Below are positions 1-8,253 of a DNA stretch of 44,695 bases, one piece after another. The notes under the pieces are model-generated. The model saw only the letters and a list, made by a program, of their open reading frames with translations, was not told the DNA's origin and ran no database searches. Origin of the DNA: Nonomuraea zeae (GTDB lineage: Bacteria; Actinomycetota; Actinomycetes; Streptosporangiales; Streptosporangiaceae); the NCBI RefSeq assembly GCF_005889725.1, contig NZ_VCKX01000078.1, positions 1 through 44,695 on the forward strand. Direction: 5' to 3'. The stretch's first letter is position 1. The number at the start of each line of letters is the position of its first letter. Made by a program: the position numbers and the translations under genes.

Positions 1-90
1 GGGTGGGAGTGCCGTTGTCAGGGGTGGTGTTGCGGGCCGGGCGAAAAGGCCAGGGGGCTTGCGTAGGGGGCATCTTTCATGTCACATGTC

Positions 91-132
91 TTGTCGTAAA
101 CGAGCGTGTGCGGGTAAATGAACCGGTAAATC
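91..132 (+). promoter_or_regulatory. Possible promoter and operator of the first LacI-type gene
   Basis: A TTGTCG box at 91-96 and TAAATG at 115-120 are 18 bases apart, a plausible sigma-70-type promoter. Right behind it lies an imperfect palindrome around ACCGGT (about 119-132), the kind of CG-centred dyad that LacI repressors bind, so autoregulation is possible. The match is weak and rests only on inspection. Confidence 0.3.
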
Positions 133-147
133 CCCAAGGACGGCCGC

Positions 148-1170
148 ATGAAGCGACCCACGATCGACGACATCGCGCGCCGGGCAGGCGTCTCGAAGGG
201 CGCGGTGTCCTTCGCCCTGAACGGCCGCCCCGGCGTCTCCAGCGAGACGCGCCGCCGGGTCCAGGCCATCGCCGCCGAGCTGGGCTGGCAGCCGAACAGC
301 CTGGCGCGGGCCCTGTCCGACGGGCGCCCCGACGTGCTCGGCCTGGTGGTGGACCGGCCGGCGCGGACGCTGGGCCTGGAGCCGTTCTTCATGCAGCTGA
401 TCTCCGGCATCGAGGCCACGCTCTCGGAGGCGTCCGTCGGGCTGCTGCTGCAGATGACCGAGGACCACGAGGCCGAGATCGCGATCTACCGCAAATGGTG
501 GGGGCAGCACCGGGTGGCCGGGGTGTTCGTCGTCGACCTGCGGGCCGCGGACGCCAGGATCGCCGCGCTGGAGGAGCTGCGCCTGCCCGCCGTGGTCATC
601 GGCGGGCCGGAGGGGACGGGCGGGCTGCCCGCCGTCTGGAGCGACGACGCGGGCGCGATCGCCGTGGTGGTGGAGCACCTGGCCGAGCTGGGGCACCGCA
701 GGATCGCCAGGGTCGCGGGCCCGCAGGAGCTCAGGCACACCGGCGTCAGGACCGACGCCATGAGCGAGACGGCCGCCCGGCTCGGCGTGCGCTGCCGCAC
801 CCTGTACACCGACTACAGCGGCGAGGGCGGCGAGCGGGCCACGCTCGCCTTCCTGGAGGCGGTCGGGCGGCCCACCGCCATCGTGTACGACAACGACGTG
901 ATGGCCGTCGCCGGCACCGCCGCCGCCCGCGAGGCGGGGTTCGCCGTCCCCGCCGAGCTGTCGATCGTGGCCTGGGACGACTCCGCCCTGTGCCTGCTGG
1001 CCAGGCCGCACCTGACGGCGGTGGGCCGGGACATCCCCGCGTTCGGCGCCCAGGCCGCCCGCTCGCTGCTCGACCTGGTGCAGGGGCGCCCGGTGGCGGA
1101 CACCCAGCAGGCCCGGCCGCGGCTGGTCCTCAGGGACAGCACCGCCACCTGCCATGAATCGGTTCAGTAA
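148..1170 (+). CDS. LacI-family transcriptional repressor
   Basis: DNA-binding sugar-responsive repressor of 340 residues, the usual LacI length. The N-terminus (residues 4-25) is the LacI helix-turn-helix, with IDDIARRAGVSKGAVSFALN, followed by the hinge region (LARAL near residue 50) and a periplasmic-binding-protein-like effector domain. The ATG at 148 follows AAGGA about 10 bases upstream. It lies directly upstream of an ABC importer whose promoter carries two LacI-type palindromes (1203-1218 and 1235-1250), so it probably controls that operon. The 1235-1250 site contains the CebR/CelR cellulose-regulator operator, which suggests a beta-gluco-oligosaccharide inducer. The family assignment is firm; the inducer and the link to those operators are inferred. 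Confidence 0.9.
   Translation: MKRPTIDDIARRAGVSKGAVSFALNGRPGVSSETRRRVQAIAAELGWQPNSLARALSDGRPDVLGLVVDRPARTLGLEPFFMQLISGIEATLSEASVGLLLQMTEDHEAEIAIYRKWWGQHRVAGVFVVDLRAADARIAALEELRLPAVVIGGPEGTGGLPAVWSDDAGAIAVVVEHLAELGHRRIARVAGPQELRHTGVRTDAMSETAARLGVRCRTLYTDYSGEGGERATLAFLEAVGRPTAIVYDNDVMAVAGTAAAREAGFAVPAELSIVAWDDSALCLLARPHLTAVGRDIPAFGAQAARSLLDLVQGRPVADTQQARPRLVLRDSTATCHESVQ
1155..1166. promoter_or_regulatory. CG-centred LacI-like palindrome inside the 3' end of the repressor gene
   Basis: TGAATCGGTTCA is a near-perfect dyad. It differs at one base from the symmetric core TGAATCGATTCA implied by the two operators of the second LacI regulator (18283-18296 and 20585-20598). It sits 50 bp centre to centre upstream of the 1203-1218 palindrome. 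It may be an auxiliary or cross-regulatory site, or chance within a coding end. Confidence 0.25.
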
Positions 1171-1197
1171 CTGAGCGGAAATCTCGCCGACCAGCCA

Positions 1198-1250
1198 TTG
1201 CAACTAAACGGGTTTAGTGATGGCATGGCCGTCAATGGGAGCGCTCCCAT
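1198..1250 (+). promoter_or_regulatory. Importer promoter with two LacI-type operators, one of CebR/CelR type
   Basis: TTGCAA (1198-1203) and TGGCAT (1221-1226) are 17 bases apart and could be the -35 and -10. Between them lies ACTAAACGGGTTTAGT (1203-1218), symmetric except for its central two bases. Downstream of the expected start is ATGGGAGCGCTCCCAT (1235-1250), a perfect 16-bp palindrome. Its inner 14 bases equal the operator known for CelR of Thermobifida and CebR of Streptomyces. The two centres are 32 bp apart, about three helical turns, so bound dimers would face the same side of the DNA. The palindromes are read directly; the promoter boxes are only plausible. Confidence 0.7.
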
Positions 1251-1310
1251 CCGCCGTACTCCGGCTCCCGCGCAGGGCCGGCCTCCTGATCCCCCCACCT
1301 GGAGAAGCAG

Positions 1311-3002
1311 ATGAGAGTCAAGCTCGTCGTGGCGGGCGTCGCGCTCGCCACGCTCGCCGCCTGTTCGGGCGGAGGCGTCCCGCTGACCGCCGGCAGCACC
1401 GCGCCCACCGCCCCCGCCTCGGGCGCCTCCGCCTCCAAGGCCGCCGGCGACACGATGGTGAACGTGGTCGGCGGGACCGGCCAGTTCAACGAGAACCTCA
1501 ACCCTCTGGTCCAGGGCACCCCCAACCTGATGGGCACGTGGGGGATGATCTACGAGACGCTGATGTTCTTCAACCAGTCGAAGTCGGGCGACGTCCAGCC
1601 GCTGCTGGCCACCAAGTACGAGTTCGGCGACGAGGGCAAGTCGCTCACCTTCACCCTCCGCGAGGGCGTGAAGTGGAACGACGGGCAGCCGTTCACCGCC
1701 GACGACGTCGCCTTCAACTTCCTGTACCGCAGGGACAAGAAGGACCTGAACGCGGCCGGCACCAACATCGTGGACGCGCAGGTCCTGAGCCCCACCCAGG
1801 TGAAGATCACCTTCAGCGAGCGGATGTACACCAAGCTCTGGGACGTCGCCGGCAACTCGTACATGGTGCCCAAGCACGTCTGGGAGAAGATCGACAAGCC
1901 GAGCAAGGAGACCAACCTCAAGCCGGTCGGCACCGGGCCGTTCATGATGGGCGAGTTCACGCCGCAGAGCTACACGCTGGTCAAGAACCCCCAGCACTGG
2001 GACACCGGCAAGCCCAAGATCGCCGGACTGCGGTTCTGGTCGTTCAACAACAACGACGCCTCGCTGCAGGCCCTCGTCGCCGGGCAGATCGACTGGGGTG
2101 CGATGTTCATGGCCGACCCCGACAAGCAGTTCGTGGCCAAGGACCCCGCGCACAACACCTACAAGAACGAGTCCCACCTCTACATCACCAACCTGGTGCC
2201 GAACCTGACCAAGGCCCCCACGAACGACCTGGCCGTGCGCCAGGCGATCAACCTGGCGCTCGACCGGGACAAGATCATCGATCTGGCGTTCGCGGGGCTC
2301 GGCAAGCCGGTCAGCCCGCTGGGTGTGGTGCTCCCGCTCTTCCAGGACTACGTCTCGCCCAAGCACGCCGCGCTGAAGCTGGACTACAACCAGGAGAAGG
2401 CCCGCCAGACGCTGGAGGCGGCCGGCTACGCCAAGGACGGCGACGGCTACTACGCCAAGGACGGCAAGCGCGTCTCCCTCACCTGCCACCTGGTCAGCGG
2501 CTGGACCGACTACATCTCCGCCGCCCAGGTCATCAAGCAGCAGCTCAAGGAGGTCGGCATCGAGTTCAGGGCGAAGGAGGTCTCCTTCAACGCCTTCACC
2601 GACATCCAGCAGAAGGGCGACTTCCAGCTGCTGATGTGGAACGCGTGGGGCGGCCCGCACCCGTTCTACATGTACGACAACATCCTCAACAGCAAGAACG
2701 TCCCCCCGGCCCGCCAGAACATCGCCCGTTACAAGAACCCGGCCGTGGACGACGCGCTGGCGCTCATCGCCTCCACGCCGCCCGAGCAGGCGGACACGAT
2801 CAAGCAGGCCATCTACACCATCCAGGACGCGGTCGTCGCCGACCTGCCCTACATCCCGGTGCAGCAGTCCAGCTCGCTGGCCGAGTTCAGGACCACCAAC
2901 GCCACCGGCTGGCCCAGCGAGCAGAACCCGTACGCGCTCGGCCTGCCCTTCTCCCATCCGGACAACGGGATCGTCGCCAAGAACCTCGAGCCCGCGCAGT
3001 AG
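1311..3002 (+). CDS. ABC importer substrate-binding lipoprotein, family 5 (peptide/oligosaccharide type)
   Basis: Extracellular solute receptor of a peptide/nickel/oligosaccharide-class ABC importer, 563 residues. The N-terminus is a lipoprotein signal peptide with lipobox LAAC and lipidated Cys18, then an Ala/Ser/Thr/Pro-rich linker. Family 5 features include the segment near residues 115-130 (EGVKWNDGQPFTADDV), the classic SBP_bac_5 signature. A GGAGAAG ribosome binding site precedes the ATG. It begins a five-gene operon with DppB/C/D/F-like proteins. Some family 5 receptors bind cello-, xylo- or manno-oligosaccharides instead of peptides. The CebR/CelR-type operator and the esterase at the end of the operon favour a plant oligosaccharide here, but the pocket cannot be read from sequence alone. 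Confidence 0.9.
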   Translation: MRVKLVVAGVALATLAACSGGGVPLTAGSTAPTAPASGASASKAAGDTMVNVVGGTGQFNENLNPLVQGTPNLMGTWGMIYETLMFFNQSKSGDVQPLLATKYEFGDEGKSLTFTLREGVKWNDGQPFTADDVAFNFLYRRDKKDLNAAGTNIVDAQVLSPTQVKITFSERMYTKLWDVAGNSYMVPKHVWEKIDKPSKETNLKPVGTGPFMMGEFTPQSYTLVKNPQHWDTGKPKIAGLRFWSFNNNDASLQALVAGQIDWGAMFMADPDKQFVAKDPAHNTYKNESHLYITNLVPNLTKAPTNDLAVRQAINLALDRDKIIDLAFAGLGKPVSPLGVVLPLFQDYVSPKHAALKLDYNQEKARQTLEAAGYAKDGDGYYAKDGKRVSLTCHLVSGWTDYISAAQVIKQQLKEVGIEFRAKEVSFNAFTDIQQKGDFQLLMWNAWGGPHPFYMYDNILNSKNVPPARQNIARYKNPAVDDALALIASTPPEQADTIKQAIYTIQDAVVADLPYIPVQQSSSLAEFRTTNATGWPSEQNPYALGLPFSHPDNGIVAKNLEPAQ

Positions 3003-3006
3003 ACAC

Positions 3007-3993
3007 ATGACATATCTCTGGCGCAAGCTCGGCTTCTACGCGGTGGCGCTGTGGGCGGCACTGACGATCAACTTCCTGATTCCGCGGTTGATCAGGGGCA
3101 ACCCGGTCGACATCATCATGACGCGGTTCCAGTCCAGGCAGCCGCCGCCCCCGGAGTTCCGCAGGACCCTGGAGGTGATGTTCGGGGTCAGCGACGAGCC
3201 GCTGTGGCGGCAGTACCTGGCCTACCTGCGCCACCTGGTCACCGGGGACATGGGCACCTCGGTCACGTACTACCCGACGCCTGTCACCACCGTGATCGGC
3301 CAGGCGATGCCCTGGACGCTCGGCCTGGTCTCGATCTCGCTGCTGATCACGATCGGGCTGGGCGTGGGGCTCGGCATGGTGGCCGGCTGGCGGCGGGGGA
3401 GCTGGCTGGACGGGCTGATCCCGTCCACCACGTTCCTGGCCGCGATCCCGTACTTCTGGCTGGCCCTGCTCCTGCTGTTCTTCCTCGGGGGCGCGCTCGG
3501 CTGGTTCCCGCTCAACGGCGCCTACGACTACGCCCACGTACGCATGGGGTTCACCGGCGAGTTCGTCGGCAGCGTGCTCTACCACGGCGCGCTGCCCGCG
3601 CTGACGCTGGTGATCTCCGGCATCGCGGGATGGCTGCTGGGCATGCGCAACATGATGGTCTCGACCATGGCGGCCGACTACGTGGTCATGGCGCAGGCCA
3701 AGGGGCTGCGGCCGCGCCGGGTGATGATCGCCTACGCCGCCCGCAACGCCGTGCTGCCCAGCGTGACGGGGTTCGCGATCACGCTCGGCTTCTTCGTCGG
3801 CGGCCAGGTCGCCACCGAGGTGGTCTTCTCCTATCCCGGCGTGGGCTTCGCCCTGCTCCAGGCGGTCGGCAGCGCCGACTACCCGCTGATGCAGGGCATC
3901 TTCCTGATGATCTCGGTGGCCGTGCTGGCCGCCAACCTCCTGGTCGACCTGCTGTACGGGCTGATCGACCCCCGAGTGCGGAAGGCGGCCTGA
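3007..3993 (+). CDS. ABC importer inner-membrane permease, DppB/OppB type
   Basis: First membrane subunit of the importer, 328 residues. The N-terminal helix (FYAVALWAALTINFLIPRLI) followed by a long extracytoplasmic segment and then five more hydrophobic helices is the DppB/OppB layout. The cytoplasmic EAA-type loop that docks on the ATPases is near residues 220-245 (ADYVVMAQAKGLRPRRVMIA). It starts four bases after the receptor stop codon, so translation is probably coupled. It is expected to pair with the following permease. Confidence 0.92.
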   Translation: MTYLWRKLGFYAVALWAALTINFLIPRLIRGNPVDIIMTRFQSRQPPPPEFRRTLEVMFGVSDEPLWRQYLAYLRHLVTGDMGTSVTYYPTPVTTVIGQAMPWTLGLVSISLLITIGLGVGLGMVAGWRRGSWLDGLIPSTTFLAAIPYFWLALLLLFFLGGALGWFPLNGAYDYAHVRMGFTGEFVGSVLYHGALPALTLVISGIAGWLLGMRNMMVSTMAADYVVMAQAKGLRPRRVMIAYAARNAVLPSVTGFAITLGFFVGGQVATEVVFSYPGVGFALLQAVGSADYPLMQGIFLMISVAVLAANLLVDLLYGLIDPRVRKAA

Positions 3994-3997
3994 GATC

Positions 3998-4870
3998 ATG
4001 ACCGCACTTGTGACCCTGGCCGCGCCCCGGGACCGCCTGCTCGGCCTGCCGAGGTCGGGCAAGCTCGTCACGGGCCTGGCGATCGTCGGCTTCTTCGCCG
4101 TGCTCGCCGTCGCCGGGCCGCTGCTGGCGGGCGATCCGGAGGCCCTCGTGGGCGGCCGGCTCGACCCGCCGTCGGCCGGGCTGTGGCTCGGCTCCACCGA
4201 CACCGGGCAGAGCGTGCTGGCCCAGCTCCTGACCGCCACGCGCGGGTCGATGCTGATCGGCGTGGTCGCCGGGGTGCTGGCCACGGCCGCCTCGCTGGTC
4301 GTCGGCGTGGTGGGCGGCTACGTCGGCGGCTGGCTGGACGAGGCGTTCTCGCTGCTCAGCAACGTCACCTTGGTGATCCCCACGCTGCCGCTGCTGATCC
4401 TGGTCGCCGACTACGTCGAGGACAGCGGCCCGTTCACGTACGCGCTGATCATCTCGGTGATCAGCTGGGCGGGCCCGTCGCGGGTGATCCGCGCGCAGGT
4501 GATGTCGCTGCGCAGCCGCGACTACGTGGACGCGGCCCGGGTGAGCGGCGAGCCGGGCTGGCGGATCATGGTCTTCCAGATCCTGCCGAACCTGACCCCG
4601 GTCATCGCCGCCGGGTTCGTCTGGGCGGTGATCGGCGCCGTCCTCACCGAGTCCGGGCTGTCCGCGCTCGGCCTGGGCGGCGGCTCGGTCGCCTCCTGGG
4701 GCGGGATGCTCTACTTCGCCCAGAACGGCTCCGCGCTGTCGATGGGCGCCTGGTGGTGGTTCGTGCCGCCGGGGCTGTTCATCGCCGCGCTCGGCACCGG
4801 GCTCTCCCTGATCAACTTCAGCATCGACGAGCTGATGAACCCGCGACTGCGAAAGGGGGCCGCCGCGTGA
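3998..4870 (+). CDS. ABC importer inner-membrane permease, DppC/OppC type
   Basis: Second membrane subunit, 290 residues. It has a short N-terminal cytoplasmic part, one helix (VTGLAIVGFFAVLAVAGPLL) and then the five-helix permease core. The ATPase-docking loop is RDYVDAARVSGEPGWRIM near residues 170-187. The ATG follows the DppB-type stop codon by four bases, and its own stop overlaps the GTG start of the next ATPase gene. Length and order match DppC/OppC of peptide/oligosaccharide importers. Confidence 0.92.
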   Translation: MTALVTLAAPRDRLLGLPRSGKLVTGLAIVGFFAVLAVAGPLLAGDPEALVGGRLDPPSAGLWLGSTDTGQSVLAQLLTATRGSMLIGVVAGVLATAASLVVGVVGGYVGGWLDEAFSLLSNVTLVIPTLPLLILVADYVEDSGPFTYALIISVISWAGPSRVIRAQVMSLRSRDYVDAARVSGEPGWRIMVFQILPNLTPVIAAGFVWAVIGAVLTESGLSALGLGGGSVASWGGMLYFAQNGSALSMGAWWWFVPPGLFIAALGTGLSLINFSIDELMNPRLRKGAAA

Positions 4871-5907
4871 GCGACCCCGTCCTGTCCGTACGCGGACTGA
4901 GCGTGGCCTACGGAGCGACCCGCGCGGTCCGCGACGTCAGCTTCGAGCTGGGCCGCGGCCAGGTGCTCGGCATCGCCGGCGAGAGCGGCTGCGGCAAGTC
5001 GACGCTGGCGTACGCGATCAACCGGCTGCTGCAGCCGCCCGGCCGCACCACCGCGGGCGAGGTCGTCTTCCACCCGGCGGACGGCGCCCCGATCGACGTC
5101 CTCGCCCTGGAGGGCGAGGCGCTGCGGCGCTTTCGCTGGCGGCGGGTGGCGATGGTCTTCCAGAGCGCCATGAACGCGCTCAACCCCGTGCTGAGCGTGC
5201 GCCGCCAGCTCCACGACGTGTTCACCACCCACGAGCCGTCGATGTCGAGGCGCGAGCGGGAGGAGCGCTGCCGCGAGCTGCTCGACCTGGTCGGCATCGA
5301 TCCGGGGCGCATCGGGGCCTATCCGCACGAGCTGTCCGGCGGCATGCGGCAGCGGGTGCTGATCGCGATGGCGATGGCGCTCAACCCCGACGTGGTCGTC
5401 CTGGACGAGCCGACCACGGCACTGGACGTGGTGGTGCAGCGCGACATCCTGGAGGAGATCGACCGGCTGCGGGAGAGGTTCGGCTTCGCGGTCGTCTTCA
5501 TCACCCACGACCTGTCGATGCTGCTGGAGGTCAGCGACCACCTCGCCATCATGTACGGCGGCCGCATCGTCGAGTACGGCACCAGCAGGGACACCCTGCT
5601 GAACCCCCGCCACCCCTACACGGTCGGCCTGCTCAGCTCCTTCCCGCGCCTGCGCGGCGAGCGCCAGGCCCTGCACGGCATCCCCGGCAGCCCGCCCGAC
5701 CTGTCCGAGGAGCCGGCGGGCTGCTCGTTCGCGCCCCGCTGCCCCTACGCGTTCGAGGGCTGCCACACCCACGAGCCCGAGCTCGACGCCATCCAGGGCT
5801 CCCTGGTGGCCTGCCTGCAGTACGACCGCAGGCTGCACCCGGCCCGCCCCGACCGGCGCCTGCTGGAGCGGCGCTTCGAACCCGCCGAGCACGAGGTGAC
5901 CCCGTGA
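4867..5907 (+). CDS. ABC importer ATPase, DppD/OppD type
   Basis: Nucleotide-binding subunit of 346 residues. Walker A is GESGCGKST (residues 38-46), the signature is LSGGMRQRV, and Walker B is VVVLDEPTTALD. The C-terminal oligopeptide-transporter domain has the cysteine pattern CX5CX6C followed by a later Cys (LVAC), a set reported to hold an iron-sulfur cluster in mycobacterial DppD. An open frame continues upstream, but the GTG at 4867 overlaps the previous stop codon (GTGA) and gives the normal family length, so I choose it. It should form a heterodimer with the next gene product. Confidence 0.93.
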   Translation: MSDPVLSVRGLSVAYGATRAVRDVSFELGRGQVLGIAGESGCGKSTLAYAINRLLQPPGRTTAGEVVFHPADGAPIDVLALEGEALRRFRWRRVAMVFQSAMNALNPVLSVRRQLHDVFTTHEPSMSRREREERCRELLDLVGIDPGRIGAYPHELSGGMRQRVLIAMAMALNPDVVVLDEPTTALDVVVQRDILEEIDRLRERFGFAVVFITHDLSMLLEVSDHLAIMYGGRIVEYGTSRDTLLNPRHPYTVGLLSSFPRLRGERQALHGIPGSPPDLSEEPAGCSFAPRCPYAFEGCHTHEPELDAIQGSLVACLQYDRRLHPARPDRRLLERRFEPAEHEVTP

Positions 5908-6800
5908 CGTCGATGACCGTCAGCCACCTGAGCAAGACCTTCAAGCTGTCCAGGAAGGAGCGGCTCAAGGCGGTCGACGACGTCTCCTTCGAGCTGAGCT
6001 CCGGCGCGACCACGGCGCTGGTGGGGGAGAGCGGCAGCGGCAAGTCCACGATCGCGCGCATGCTGGCCAGGCTCGTCAAGCCCACCTCCGGCGAGATCCG
6101 GCTGGCGACCTCGGACTACCGCAAGGACGTCCAGATGGTCTTCCAGGACCCGTTCGCGTCGCTCAACCCGGCCCACACGATCGGCTACTGCCTGCGCCGC
6201 CCGCTGGAGATCCACCGGCAACCGGGCACGGCCGAGGAGCTGCTGGAGCGGGTGAACCTGCCGGCCGCCTACGCCCGCAGGTATCCGCACGAGCTGTCCG
6301 GCGGCCAGCGGCAGCGGGTGGCGATCGCCAGGGCGCTGGCGCCGCGTCCCAAGGTGCTGCTGGCCGACGAGCCGGTCTCGATGCTGGACGTGTCGATCAG
6401 GCTGGAGATACTCAACCTGATCGACCGGCTCAAGCGGGAGGAGGACCTGGCCGTCCTCTATGTCACCCACGACCTGGCCACCGCCCGGCACTTCGCCCGC
6501 GACATCATGGTCATGTACCGGGGGCAGATCGTCGAGAGCGGCCCGGCCGACGACGTCATCCTCACGCCCGGGCACCCGTACACCCGGCTGCTCGCCGAGG
6601 CCGCCCCCGACCCCTGGGCGGCGCACGAAGGCGAGCGCGAGCCCCGCCAGGAGCGCAGGACCGGGCCGCCGGTGGCGGACGGGTGCCTGTTCCGCGCGCG
6701 CTGCCCGTACGCCGTGGACGCGTGCGCGAACGAGATCGCCGTCCACGGCGAGGAGCACCGCGTCCGGTGCGTGCTGCGGGAAAGCGAGCCGGCCGGCTGA
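5904..6800 (+). CDS. ABC importer ATPase, DppF/OppF type
   Basis: Second nucleotide-binding subunit, 298 residues. Walker A is GESGSGKST, the signature is LSGGQRQRVAIARAL, and Walker B is VLLADEPVSMLD. The C-terminal domain repeats the CX5CX6C...C arrangement of its partner. The GTG at 5904 overlaps the preceding TGA (GTGA). A second ATG lies three codons in (5913). It is slightly shorter than many OppF proteins (around 320 residues), because the loop before Walker B is compact. Confidence 0.92.
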   Translation: MTSMTVSHLSKTFKLSRKERLKAVDDVSFELSSGATTALVGESGSGKSTIARMLARLVKPTSGEIRLATSDYRKDVQMVFQDPFASLNPAHTIGYCLRRPLEIHRQPGTAEELLERVNLPAAYARRYPHELSGGQRQRVAIARALAPRPKVLLADEPVSMLDVSIRLEILNLIDRLKREEDLAVLYVTHDLATARHFARDIMVMYRGQIVESGPADDVILTPGHPYTRLLAEAAPDPWAAHEGEREPRQERRTGPPVADGCLFRARCPYAVDACANEIAVHGEEHRVRCVLRESEPAG

Positions 6801-6858
6801 TGGAGCGCCAGAATTGTCCTGTCTGATCCTTGATCGCCCCGCCTGACAAGGAGCGCCC

Positions 6859-7821
6859 GTGTTCGTCGACATGCCACTCCCGCAACTGCGCGAGTATCTC
6901 CCCGACCGCGCCGAACCCGCCGACTTCGACGGCTTCTGGGACCGTACGCTCGCCGAGGCCCGGGACCATGACCTGGTCCCGGTCTTCGCCTCCGTGCCCT
7001 CCGAGGTGAGCACCGCCGACGTGTACGACGTCACCTTCGCCGGGTTCGGCGGCCACCCGATCAAGGGCTGGCTGCTCGTCCCGCGCCACGTCGCCGGGCC
7101 GGTGCCGTGCGTGGTCGAGTACCAGGGCTACGGCGGCGGGCGCGGGCTGCCCATCGACTGGCTGCTGTGGCCGAGCGTCGGCTACGCCGTGTTCGTCATG
7201 GACAGCAGGGGCCAGGGCGCCGGCGGCTGGCGGCGCGGCGACACCGCCGACCCGTTCCCCGGCACCGGGCCGCAGACGCCCGGCGTCATGACCAGCGGCA
7301 TCCACGACCCGGACGCGTACTACTACCGGCGGCTCTACACCGACGCCGTGCGCGCGGTCGAGGCCGCCAGGTCGCACCCCAGGGTCAGCGCGGTCGCGGT
7401 CGCGGGCGCCAGCCAGGGCGGCGCCATCGCGCTGGCCGTCTCGGCGCTGGCGCCCGGCCTGGCCTGCGCGCTCATCGACGTGCCGTTCATGTGCCACATC
7501 AGGCACGCCACCGAGATCACCGGCGAGCATCCCTACGCCGAGCTGGCCGCCTACTGCCGGGCGTTCAAGGATCAGGTGGAGCACGTCTTCGGCACGCTGG
7601 CCTACTTCGACGGCGTGAACTTCGCCGCCCGCGCCTCCACGCCCGCGCTGTTCTCGGCCGGGCTGCAGGACGGGATCACCCCGCCGTCCACGGTGTTCGC
7701 GGCCTACAACCACTACGCGGGCGAGAAGGACATCCGGGTCTACCCGTACAACGGGCACGAGGGCGGCGAGTCCGCCCACACCATGGAGAAGATCGTCAGA
7801 GCCCGTAAGTCGCTGGGCTGA
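6859..7821 (+). CDS. Acetyl xylan esterase / cephalosporin-C deacetylase, carbohydrate esterase family 7
   Basis: Predicted cytoplasmic alpha/beta-hydrolase that removes acetyl groups from short imported oligosaccharides, 320 residues. CE7 marks are all visible: the RGQ motif at 117-119 (DSRGQGAGGW), nucleophile Ser185 in GASQGG, Asp271 in LQDGITPP and His300 in NGHEGG. These fall within a few residues of the catalytic triad positions known for family 7 enzymes. There is no signal peptide, as usual for this family. AAGGAG at 6848-6853 supports the GTG start. It follows the importer by 58 bases, which fits uptake of acetylated oligosaccharides followed by intracellular deacetylation. A hairpin at 7834-7870 closes the unit. 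Confidence 0.9.
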   Translation: MFVDMPLPQLREYLPDRAEPADFDGFWDRTLAEARDHDLVPVFASVPSEVSTADVYDVTFAGFGGHPIKGWLLVPRHVAGPVPCVVEYQGYGGGRGLPIDWLLWPSVGYAVFVMDSRGQGAGGWRRGDTADPFPGTGPQTPGVMTSGIHDPDAYYYRRLYTDAVRAVEAARSHPRVSAVAVAGASQGGAIALAVSALAPGLACALIDVPFMCHIRHATEITGEHPYAELAAYCRAFKDQVEHVFGTLAYFDGVNFAARASTPALFSAGLQDGITPPSTVFAAYNHYAGEKDIRVYPYNGHEGGESAHTMEKIVRARKSLG

Positions 7822-7833
7822 AACTTGCCGGGA

Positions 7834-7870
7834 TGGCGCCGTCTCGCGTGGCGGACGCGAGGCGGCGCCA
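7834..7870 (+). terminator. Strong hairpin ending the importer/esterase operon
   Basis: Arms TGGCGCCGTCTCGCG (7834-7848) and CGCGAGGCGGCGCCA (7856-7870) pair over 15 bp with one G-U pair and a 7-base loop. There is no T-run, as is common in high-GC actinobacteria. It lies 12 bases after the esterase stop codon and just before the hisE promoter region. Confidence 0.8.
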
Positions 7871-7925
7871 CTCTCTCGCGCAGACTAGGCTTAACAGGCA
7901 CGTCAGCCGACCGACGAGAGAGACC

Positions 7926-8189
7926 ATGAAGACCTTCGAAGAGCTGTTCGCCGAGCTGTCAGAGAAGGCCCGGACCAGGCCCGCGGGCTCGGGCACCGTG
8001 GCCGCGCTCGACGCCGGCGTCCATGCCATCGGCAAGAAGGTCGTCGAGGAGGCCGCCGAGAGCTGGATGGCGGCCGAGCACGAGTCAGACGACAGGGCCG
8101 CCGAGGAGATCTCTCAGCTCCTCTATCACGTGCAGGTGCTCATGATCGCCAAGGGCATCGGGCTCGACCAGGTCTACAAGCATCTCTAG
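7926..8189 (+). CDS. hisE: Phosphoribosyl-ATP pyrophosphatase HisE
   Basis: Second step of histidine biosynthesis: hydrolysis of phosphoribosyl-ATP to phosphoribosyl-AMP and pyrophosphate. The protein has 87 residues, the normal actinobacterial HisE size. The MazG-like metal-binding helices are visible: KKVVEEAAES (about residues 38-47) and DRAAEEISQLLYH (about 58-70) carry the conserved acidic residues. The ATG at 7926 follows a purine-rich GAGAGA. A TAGGCT box at 7886-7891 could be its -10. hisG follows after 64 bases, the usual actinobacterial pairing. Confidence 0.95.
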   Translation: MKTFEELFAELSEKARTRPAGSGTVAALDAGVHAIGKKVVEEAAESWMAAEHESDDRAAEEISQLLYHVQVLMIAKGIGLDQVYKHL

Positions 8190-8253
8190 GGCGCCGCGCG
8201 CCCGCCATCGCCAGCCCTGGAGAAGCGACAGCGAGACAAAAGAAGGACCTGAC

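Noticed and set aside
4183..4866. N-terminal extension of the DppD-type ATPase
   Set aside because: The frame is open upstream, but that part lies wholly inside the DppC-type gene and the GTG at 4867 gives a normal start.
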